NCBI RefSeq assembly: GCF_019649055.1
Contig: NW_026570371.1
Span: 1-64,000 of the forward strand
Direction of reading: 5' to 3'
From: Paramacrobiotus metropolitanus
Taxonomy: Eukaryota; Tardigrada; Eutardigrada; Parachela; Macrobiotidae
Length of the DNA: 64,000 nt
Position numbers and translations under genes: made by a program. Below are positions 42,721 to 53,400 of the stretch, in pieces. The notes beneath the pieces are model-generated. The model made no database searches and had not been told where the DNA came from. It worked only from the letters and a program-made list of their open reading frames with translations. The first letter of the stretch is position 1; the number at the start of each line of letters is the position of its first letter.

Positions 42721-44520
42721 CCAAATTAAACTGTTATACAAATTATTAATTAATTACGAGTCGAATTAAGTACAGATGATACAGCATCTTCGTTAATTAT
42801 ACTGTCATTGCATTTCACTGATGAGAAATTTCTAATCCGGTTTTATTGCCCTGTCAGAGAATTTATGCAACTATTTAGACTGTGGCACTGCAGTACAGTT
42901 TTTATTGGGCAATGAATTTATTTTTATCATCCTGCTTTTTTAATGCAGGAACGGCAAACTGCGCTCTTAAGAAAAGTCAAACAAAAAACTACAAATTAAC
43001 GGAAGAAAATAGAATTACGTCCTTCACAACCCACGCTTCAAGAAACATTTTAACTGTAATTATTTATAGTGGTATGTACGGTACACCGAGTCACCGGAGT
43101 CCAAGAAATCGTAATTTCCAATCCGGCACGATTGCCCAGACTTTAGCGATTCCCGTTTTGACGGGCTTGTTCTCGCCTGCTCCCACCAAACTGTCGATGG
43201 ATAACCGATCAGCAAATCGCAGTGAATTAACAGGCGTTAATTAGCAGTTGAATGGGCCCTGCCAGTGAAAAGGCGCTCTAACGACACTGCCGCACTCCAT
43301 ACCAGCTGGACACGACATGTCTCTGACATGGAGAGGGTATAGTGCAGTGTATGGCGCAATATATAGCCCAAGCTGCTCATTTGGCCTCTGCGTGCCGCTC
43401 CCGCTGACAGGGCCAAGGGGCCGGCCGGGATACAAGGGAGACGACGGGCCGACGGAAACTAATCACGGCCCTCAAAGACTCTCAATGTCGAAATGGCGTG
43501 AGAATCCCCAATAAATTCTCCCGCCATTCGGCATTGTGATGCCGCCCCCGAAAAGACAACAATGCGCGCCGTTGGCCGGTTGCGTGACTGACGATCCCGG
43601 CGCTGCAAGACAGAATGGGTAGTATGGAGCTGAAAATGAATTGCTGCAATTTGTAAGTCATCGTTTTTGTCGCGCGCTGGTGTGAGGATTTGAGGATATG
43701 CTGGGTGTTGTATAATCATGTGTGTGTGCCGACTTAAGGAGTCAATTGTGGACTTCTTTACGATCGTGCAACCGGGAAAACATTTGTTTGCTGGGTCATG
43801 TTTGCAGCACCGCTTCTTTGCTCTATGTTTTTCTTAACAAATGCAGTAAAATCCGGTAAAGTTGGATTAAAATACTTATGATTAATTTTTATGGGAGTGC
43901 TCTTCACAATTAACTTCGGAAATTATTTGGCGAGCTTCGGCGGAGTACGAACAGTAGAACACAATGCTAACACGTTCGTTGTCGCTGAAACTTGCCGGAT
44001 TTTTTCGGACTACCCCGCCTGAAATTCCCCGCAATCTGGGCGCGTTATGACGCGCCAACGCTGCCACCCTCGTTTTGATCTTGTCAAGTTTATTCAGACA
44101 AGTAAACACGCATCTCCAGCAATATCTGTACAGTTAACATACACAGCTGATTTTGGCCATGTGATGTCACAATGGAAGCCGGTATGGGGATACAACGGTT
44201 TGACTGTAAAGCGAGCAAATTGCCTTGATGTTTCTTTTGTGCCGGGTAAATAAGAATGTCTTACGGTAAGCAAATTTCGCCGGTTGCTTATTGTGTCGGT
44301 GTATCAACAACGGCGTGACACTGCGGTATTGTTAGAAGTGATATCGTTTTGATGGAAGCGGCAAACAGCTTTATAAGCGGGACGAAATTCTTCGTACAAA
44401 TGCTGGTGTCGTCGGGAGGTGCGCATCATTTTACATATATTTTTACACACATTCCATTCTGCTTAGTCGGGCGCCATAGATTACTAGAAAATAGTAACTG
44501 CTAATTTTTATCCAATAAAA
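42721..44520. other. Intergenic sequence
   Basis: The frame at 42,882-43,244 lacks any domain, and its composition is like its surroundings. No repeat or gene that I can support; the promoter of the secreted-protein gene should lie at the right end. Confidence 0.35.
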
Positions 44521-46940
44521 ATGTTCGCAATTTCCGCGGTTGTACTGCTTTTGGCCGGTAAGACTTTACAGTTTACTATTATTATATGATTCTCATAATC
44601 CGTAAAATAACGTCTGTTCGCCCTTATTGTTGAAAATAGGCTTTGGCTGGTTTTCTTTTTAGATTTTATACTGCTAACGACAATAATACAATTTCTAAAA
44701 ACAGGCAATATACTCTAAATTTCCATATTTTTTAAATTTTTGCATTTGCTTGCGTACTACGGTATCTGTAATTAGTACAGTTATTCAGCGCTGTGGTTAT
44801 ACGAATTCCTAGTGGATCTAACTATAATAAAATTACGTTAAATAAATTTCGTTTGTTTCTTGCCTCACATCTGTTACTGCTATTTGGCAATGCATTTTCC
44901 TTCCTTGAAAAAATAAAATAGTGATCGGTATTTATTAAATCATACATGCATGATGCCACAATAAATTCGTTTGTAAGCACTAAAAGCTACAAAAAAGCTA
45001 AGTTTGTAAGACATATGGCGTAATGTATACTGTAAGTGCATGTACAGTTTAGCAAAACGTTAAATTGATGGCATATATGGCTTTGCTAGCATATTTTGAC
45101 TTTACTTTATATAAAAAAGCTGTGTTTATTGTTTTGCTTTTTATTACGCTATAACGTTTATTGCTGGACACTGGCGATCAGTATCTCAGATTTTACCGCA
45201 TTCCGTCGATACTGGTTATCGTTAATCGATATATCGACGTATTGCATAGCTGGCGGCTGTCTGAGCCAGACCAACACCACTCCCCGGCCTTCGACGTCAC
45301 CGCCCAACTGCAACTGCCAGATGCCATCGTGGATGACCTCGCAGAACAATAACGGGCAGAATTTCGCCATGCCCAGTCCACCGCCGATCTGCACCAATCA
45401 GAACCGGAATTTCACCAGCATGTGCGATTTGATTAATGCCGGAGCCACCAACCAGAGTAATATTCTTGACCACGCCCAATGGGAGCATTACGTTTAATTG
45501 ATGTATGTTTTGCCGCTCAGATCTGGGATTCCGACCATGTCAGTTCTTTAATTCGTCTAACCAAGGAGGTAAGCAGACTGTTTAAATGATCTTAGTTTCA
45601 CTTTTTCATGACCTTTTGGCTGGCCCAAAATACCGTATTAAAAAAATAATTTTTTACTGAATGCGTTTATTTATTTTTCGTTTATTTATGATTTGCAGTT
45701 TTTCCTGGTCCAATGATGGGCGGCAGTATGAACTTTTCCGCTTCCGGGTTCCCAATGCCGACCTCGAGCGGAGCGTTCCAGCAGTCAGGATTCGGTCAGC
45801 AATACCAAACAACTGGACAAGGTATTATTTATCATAAAACTACATCTGCGGGCACAAAATTTATGTGATACAGTATTCTACAACCTGGCACCCAAAATCT
45901 CTCGTATGCGCAGGATTTAACGGGATGCAAGGAGGACAATTCGGCATGCAAGGAGGACAATTCGGCAATCCAGGTAGAAGTCGTACTACGATTTTTAAAA
46001 AAGCAGACCGAAAAAAACTTATTTGTATTGCAAGTGACTAACAAATTTTTGTCACCCAGTATCCGTAGTTTTGAACGCCACTTCATGAGCCTTTCCCGCA
46101 GCTCGATAAATAATTTTTTGGTAGGTTTCAATGGAATGCAGAGCAGCCAGTTCAGCGCAAATCAAGGTAGGAATCGTAAAAAAATTTTTATACTGCGGTC
46201 GTATGGGTCTGTTAGGCCTAAACATATTATCATCAACAGGCTTCAACAGCGGGAACCAAGGCTTTATGATGGGTCCGCCGCCCGGTAAATCTCACGAAAC
46301 AGCAACGCGCATGTAACGATCACAGCACTGTTTACATCATTCTGACAAATTCACCCATAGCTGGCATGAACGGCGGACAAGGCATGAACGGCCCACCTCC
46401 CGCTGGCATGGGCGGTATGCGGGGCGGGATGATGGGTGGCATGGGTGGGATGATGAACTTCAGTAAAGCCGTGTGCCTAACCAACAATGTTACCATGAAT
46501 AACACCATGCAGGCCATCGACCAGTTTCTGCAGCAGAATCCTTGTAAGTATCACGCTGTACTTGTACAATGCACTAACGTTATGATGATTTTTAGCACAT
46601 ATTGCGCAAATAGCCATTTCCTTGTTGGAAGTTATTGGTGGCGATTCATGCGCATTGGATGAGTTCCTTTTTCACAGTTTATTGACTTCATTTTTTTTCC
46701 AACGGCACGACTTGTATCCCTACCTCTTTTATTCCCAAAATATTAATAATTTATTTCATTTTTCCACTTTTTTTAGTAATTTTTATTTATATGTATTTTG
46801 TTAGTGCGTACTGCAAATGATGCGTTATTTACTTGTCTTCTTTAGCAATCGGAATTCGCTGCAAGACCGCCTGCCCCTGCACTCTTCAGTGCCCACCGGA
46901 CTTCAGCCAATACCCTGGTCCACCTATGATGATGTTCTAA
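44521..46940 (+). CDS. Secreted Cys-rich, Gly/Met/Gln-repeat protein (paralog 1), eight exons
   Basis: Exons: 44,521-44,557, 45,250-45,456, 45,699-45,821, 45,914-45,973, 46,125-46,166, 46,240-46,284, 46,361-46,543 and 46,846-46,940, giving 263 residues. All junctions are in phase 1. Exon 1 plus the start of exon 2 give a signal peptide (MFAISAVVLLLA, then AGGCLSQ). Exon 2 has PPNCNCQ and a C...MCDL pair. Exons 3-7 are low complexity; exons 4, 5 and 6 (60, 42 and 45 nt) each start Gly-Phe-Asn and are repeated micro-exons. Exon 7 ends with an AVCLTN helix, and exon 8 has GIRCKTACPCTLQCP. It matches paralog 2 exon for exon at the ends. Likely an extracellular, matrix- or secretion-type protein; no named family. 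Confidence 0.65.
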
Positions 46941-47457
46941 AAAAACTTAATTTATCTGCACAACGCATTTTCGGCACACCCGACAAACTTTTCGCCCGCT
47001 GCGCTTAATGCTTAATTGCTTTGCAAAAAATGTACCATTAGATTTACTGCTTTACTTGCTTGGTGCCAGAACCATCGCGGTTATGAACTTATGGCATTTC
47101 GGAAGCAGAAAGCAAAATGTGTTGGAAAACAATATACTGCCTCGTTACGGCGATCAGTACGCATGCAAGGTACAAAAACAAATCGTGACCGGAATATGGG
47201 CAAATATTGTAAGATTCCAATCTACACAAAGCCGAGTAAGCAGTCGTCTGTACTTATACGTGTGTTGACATTGACTGTCCGCTACAAATATGGCATCCGG
47301 TGGCATTGATCATCGGTGGGCAAACAAGCCTTACACTAATCTTCCCTCTGATAAAACTGCTCACAATTTCTATATCAAAATACGAAACACAGTTTTCTGT
47401 CTTGCGAATTTCGATTTTCTGAAGAGTTGAAAAAATAGAAAAAAAACACAGAGTAAT
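46941..47457. other. Spacer between the two secreted-protein paralogs
   Basis: AT-rich, no credible frame; must contain the 3' UTR of the first and the promoter of the second gene. Confidence 0.35.
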
Positions 47458-49854
47458 ATGCGTTCCGCTCCGGAATTTGTTTGGATTTTGGCCGGTAAGT
47501 TGAATGATAACGCGGTAAAATTTCGAAAAGTTAAGCGGACACGTTAGGTTTTTTTACTAAATCGTTAAGTGCGTTATGGTCGTGCCGTAGGGATTTTAAG
47601 CGTTCGCGGACAGATTATTTTACGCGACGAAGGTCAAGGGCAACAGCCTGATAATGGCTTTTCCGGCAATACCGCTGTGGGTGGTGCACAGCAACCGCCA
47701 AACTGCAACTGCCAGAATATCGTCAGCCCAGTGTCCGGTTTCGGCCAATCGGGCTTTCCCATGGACAGCGGCAACGATTATTGCAGCAATACCGGCGAAA
47801 CGCTGACCGATCTATGCGATGTGGCCAATAAATTATTTTCCAGTCAGAGTAAGTACAGCAAGACACTGTTCAGCATTCATTCTGAACACATATTTCATCG
47901 TTTGCCGCATTACTGTAGATAGCTCCGCTGTATGAATTTTAAAAGAAGATCATTCATAAGAATTCTAGGGCAACGACAGCACACGAATCATTCTTATCCG
48001 AACTGTATTTTGCTATAAATAGACTGTCTGCAGTTGTTTTAATTTTTTAATGCGCTTTCCTGTTTGTTTTTGTGGAATAAATTTTTTTAGCATAAAAAAT
48101 TTACATGTGCAATAGCGTAGGGAATTTCTTTTCGTGTTGACCAGCATCCTGAGTGCCTTCAAGTAAATTTTGGGTAACGGGTGTTTTATTTACGAAATCT
48201 TAGAGCAGAAGCTATCATAAATGCAACAATCATATGGTTATATATGGAATTCGGACAACATAATTCTATTTAGATTTATATCTTAAAAATGACGAAACAA
48301 AATGTGAGAGCTGGGGTTTTTTTGCACCTGCAGACATGGGACTGCGACCTTGTAGTTCCAGCAATAATTTCGACCAGACATCCACCGACCAAACCGTCCC
48401 TGACTCATCCGCCGAATCAGCAGAAGATCCCCGCCGTCGGAAACGCGCCCCATCCATCACTCGCGTTACGCAAGCCTGTTTATCCAACGGATCAAGCGTA
48501 TCGGTTGATGTGGCAGAATTAATGCAAACAATTGCGAAGAACACCGGTAAAACTGCTCACAGACGCCACTTAAATATGTTTACCATTCACTTTAACTTGT
48601 TTGGATATCAGAACTCGGCGTGCGATGTTTATCGCAATGCCCATGCGAGATCCACTGCCCGATCTCGGCCATCACGGAAACCGGGTACCCGTCCGGTTCC
48701 GGCCACACTAGCAACCCGAATAACTACACACCCGAACTATACACACTGCCACCGGATGGCGGAGAGTCGGACGGCAATATGCCGGACCAATCGGAAGCTG
48801 GCGATATGAATACCGGCGCTTTCGGGGAAGGAAATGGAAACCAGTTCCAGCCGGGCCAAAACCAGCTTGGTGGGAATGGTCAAGACCCAAACATGTTTCA
48901 GTCCGGTTCAAATACCGACCAGTCTAATAGCGGGACGAACTGGCCAAGCGGCAACTCTCAGTATGGGGCAAACTCCAACAACTATGGTGTGCCACAAAAT
49001 TCGAATTATAACGGACAAAATGGGGGTTATGGACAACAGTATCCTGGCTCGCAGTCCGGCTACCAGAATTATGGAATGCAAGGTGTGCTTATCGACGGTG
49101 CTTATATGTTTTTGAGGAATACCTTTTTGTTGCGTGTCAGTGAAGTCGTGTTGCAGAGAAAAACTTGATTACGTAGTCGAAATCTCCGAACTATTCTGAC
49201 CCGGACCACATAATACAAAAAAATCCCTTTTCAGAAGAATCCCGTCTTCGAGTTGTCCCTGTATAGGTAAAATATCACGTTAATCAGCAAAATTTTACCA
49301 TTTTCTGACGTTGGTCCTAATTTGTGTAATGGCAACCACAAAGTGCGGTTGCCATTATCGGATTTAGGACAATGCTCGAAGGCAAGCCCGGCGCGCACAT
49401 TAATCACGTGACAAAACCGTTTCTGTCAGTTCTCCTGAAAACCGTTTTTCTGCGGTATACGTGTCGCGCTCTGTTGCAACCGTACGCATTGTATGAACAC
49501 AGAATTACCTGGGTGCGCATTAAAGATAAATTCTGGCGGAGAGGGAATTTTTTTCAGCATGGATGTTGAAGTTTTTTTACTACTCGTATTGTTTTGACAG
49601 GCATGCCAAATAACCAGAACGGTAATTGGAATTCCGCTCAGCCGGCTTCGCCATACGGCAACACCGGAAACGGAGGAATTTACGGGAATGCAAGGCTGAC
49701 CGGAAATGCGTACACTAACACCAATAGCTACCAAAGCAGCCAGCAGACATATGCCACGCTGGGCCAGAATTCGTACTGGATGTCGGATGGTCGGCGTACC
49801 GGGAATCATGGATTCGGCCGATTTTCCGCGAATAACAATAAATACAACTACTAA
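47458..49854 (+). CDS. Secreted Cys-rich, Asn/Gln/Gly-rich protein (paralog 2), five exons
   Basis: Exons: 47,458-47,494, 47,591-47,848, 48,334-48,546, 48,612-49,082 and 49,601-49,854, giving 410 residues. All junctions are in phase 1; exon 1 has the same length (37 nt) as in paralog 1. Signal peptide MRSAPEFVWILAG, then ILSVRGQ. Exon 2 shares PPNCNCQ and the C...LCD pair with paralog 1. Exon 3 has an RRRKR furin-type site and an ITRVTQACLSN helix matching AVCLTN. Exon 4 begins GVRCLSQCPCEIHCP, matching the last exon of paralog 1, then runs into a long Asn/Gln/Gly-rich tail that paralog 1 lacks. In paralog 1 the low-complexity region lies before this Cys block; here it lies after. Likely processed and secreted. 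Confidence 0.65.
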
Positions 49855-50457
49855 GGAAAATTAATATAAAAATTATTTACCAAATCTTGATGTCTTGACT
49901 TTTGAGTACGTATTAACTTTTGGGACGGCCGGGCGGGTATTACGAGAAGGGTTTTTAACTTTTTCTGTGTTCCTTCCAGCTAAATTATAAGGAAGTAACA
50001 GGTAACTGTTTGGAACGCTACTGCGAAATTATTTCCATTACAGTGTCGAAGAGATTAAAGTGTTTGTCAGGGTTATTGCATCGCACGTGCATCCGCCTAC
50101 AGAATGCTCGGCCGACGGCATTCGGATAGGGATTACTGCAAAACAGTGAAATTATATTAAGTACTAATGCACACTATAAATTTCTCAGTATCAAGTATGT
50201 ATTACGATGAGAATATTTGTGCACTCCACGAGCTGCTTGTGAAAATGGCATCCGACGTAGGCGAAATCAATTACAAAGCGCAGAGAAATAATTTCTGGTT
50301 TCTGTGTGCCACCCAGCTATTATCTGCATCGAGCCGCTGTGTTGGTGCTGGTTTTCCTTTCTTACCGCATCCTTATGAAGGTCGTTAGGGTGTCTTTCTT
50401 AATAAATATAATTTTGAGGAACCAACCCGGTGGAAACGACATTTTTTCGCTAAAATT
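49855..50457. other. Intergenic sequence between secreted-protein and receptor genes
   Basis: A frame at 50,167-50,388 has no domain. A signal-peptide exon for the downstream receptor could be here, but I cannot identify one. Confidence 0.3.
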
Positions 50458-53400
50458 ATGGCAACGCTGTCAGTAACGGACAATTTGGTCAATGATAACG
50501 CACTTCTCAATGTCAGTTTAGTCCTGGTCGGCTTCGCCGTTACCAGTTTCGCTTCGTTAGCGTACGTGGGATCGGCTATCTCGTTAGCGGTGGATGAGGC
50601 ACAACGCCGATACAATCGCACAATGCGTTTAAAGCTACGCCTGCTATACGATCTCTTGCGGCCGACTTGTGGGGATTTAAACGACATTGCTGTTAACTTG
50701 GTTTCCGAATGGCATTACCGGAGAAGGAATGCTAGTAATCTAACGATTTACCTTATCCCGGGTGAGGACATTTAGTTAATTTTGCGTTATATTCAGAATA
50801 CAGAAGAAAGTTACACGAGGAATGTGCTGTGTAGCTTGTGTTGAGAACACCGACTTGCCATATTTCTTCTCCGAGTGGAATACCTTGTGGATATCCACGT
50901 AAGTTTCAGTCTTTTTTACGGTAATAATAAATAGGAACGGCCAACTTCTGTGTGTAACCGATGCCCGTCGGGGTGACGAGGCAAAAAGCGTGCCAGCTAT
51001 CAATTAATCAGCGAACAAAATTAACAACAAATCATAGGATGAGTATGCTGGCGTGCCCGAAAGGAAACTGAACGTCGATTATCGAAATTAAGGTAGAAAA
51101 ATCATGTATAATGCACGATAATGTAAATGTGCTATGACGTGTTATGAGGCTAACACATCATTAAACTTCCAGCTTGGATGTGTTGCTCCAAACACAAAAA
51201 GATTTTGCTGATCTGAGCATTTGCTTAGCATTAAATTACTGTCATCTTAGAAAACTTAATATAATCCTACAACGTAACATGTTTTCGTAACTAAATTACA
51301 AAACCACTGACTTTATACGTATGGAACAAATTTTGTTATTGTAATAATTATGATTTTGCTACCTGTAAAATTGTAGATCAATTTAGTTAATACTTGTGCA
51401 AAAGTACTCAAATGGTAGTTATGTACAAAATCAGTAAGGCACTGCACAGAAAAGAAAGATTTTGTTCATATCGTTTGCCCGCTGGAACTGACGTCGGCAT
51501 TTTGTTTAATTCATTTCTTTTCCAATGCCATCTTTCCCTGCCTTATTTGCAGGGTAGCGGCCAGTTCTAGGATTCGTGATCGGCAATCTTATCCAACTTG
51601 GCTGGCCACCAATTACCTGCAAACATCTCTCTGCTCTGAACTGGTAACGGATCTTCTGAATCGTTACAACTGGACGACCATCTCCATTGTAGTGGACCAG
51701 AACCCCGATGTCCCCTTTTATCCGGTATTAGCGTCGGTGTTTATTAGCGATATGCAACAGCAAAAACACATTGTTGTGGCGGCTATGCGAAACGTTGTAG
51801 CCAAGGCCAACAACTGTTCGGCGGCGAAATTCGCGGAAGTTTTGGATGATATAGCGAAAGTCAGTCGAAGTAGGTTCTCCTGTTATCAACTAGCGACCGA
51901 GGCAGTACTCAGTAGTATTCAGCCGTTAAAAATTTCTTGCTTGCAGTTGTGGTGTATTATGGATTCATGCCATGTTTACGGGATTTCATGGTATCAAGAC
52001 GTCCACATTATGCTATGTACAGTCTGTATCTTATGATATTACAGTATGTACCTACTCCTCAATGTTCAGGGTTTGTTTTAGCTCGCCGCGCATTCCAAAA
52101 ATATGACCAATGGGGAATATGTAAGCGCTGCCTTTTTCGTACATTAATTTATTTGTTTCGCTTTACGCCCTTACCAATTAATGGTGTAGCTTACTTACAG
52201 GTGTACATAACAATTCAAAACAACCTTCGTGGCAACATTCACTGGCGTCGCAATGACAACGAAGATGAGGTATAGGTATTTTCCTTTTATTGGTAATGTG
52301 CAGTATGCGCATTCTACTTTTCGACATGTGTTGAATCGGTATTTACGTACAGTAACCGAAGCCTAATCCATATCTATATAGGGGGCAAAACTAAACGTGT
52401 TCCACGGTTCCCCTGTATTGCTGCCGTCACCCGGCTGGAGTTTTACGTTGTGGCTAAACATGGCGCTTATGTACCGCGCCAGATTTAACCATATGTACTG
52501 CCGTAACGTCACACTCCAGGCGGGTGACGGCAGCAATACAGGGGAACCGTGGAACAGCTTAGTTTTGCCCCCTATATAAAGCCGCCTTTCAAGCTTTCCA
52601 GTCCGTACTCGTTCTGTATCCCGATACGCACGAGTACGACAGCGCCACGAAAACACGCTTCGACAATGCACTGCGTGAGCGAGCCCAACGGGACTACAAT
52701 TTTACGTACAGGGAAACAAACGCCGACCTGGTAACAGCATGATTTCTGTGGGCTAATCTTGTGACTTTTCAACGGCAGTACTGTATGTTTAAACAGGCAT
52801 ATACGTTGTTCGTTGGTAGTTATCTGACAGTGACGGCAGTTTCACAGGTAACACGCCAGGCAAATTAATGTTTTCCATCAACGCAAATACCCGGTACCTT
52901 GTACTGGTTACTGTATGTCGTTGTTTCGTTACAGGTCGTCAATGAAACCGTCACTGAGCTGACAGACCAGGATCAGCGCAGAGGCGCACAATTGGCTCAA
53001 AAGTTGACGAATAGAACATTTTACGACAACAGCTGGGGCCAGTCGATTTATATTGATTTTGTGATGATGTGACATAGCAACGTGTGAACAGCAGCAGCGT
53101 AAGCTGCCAGTATGACTGTGAAGAGCGAAGTGAATAAAAGGACTTTATGAGGACGTGACAATCTGGCGTGAGGAATCGAGCTCATTGCCGTTTAGAGAGA
53201 AAAGGTGTCTACGAACAGTGTGGTCAAGCCTTTTGGAAGTAGTGCAGCCGTGCCGTCGGGAGGAAGGAAGGAGGACATTGGTGGATTGATGAGGTTTGAG
53301 CCAGCCGCGATGACCTGGCGATCCTGGCAGTTTCGATATAAGAACTACGTGGATCTGCACAAGGTCACGGACACGGCCGAGCAGAAAGCGGTACTGTTGG

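Noticed and set aside
42882-43244. 120-codon frame as a secreted protein
   Set aside because: The hydrophobic start is followed by composition like the flanking intergenic DNA, with no homology pattern.
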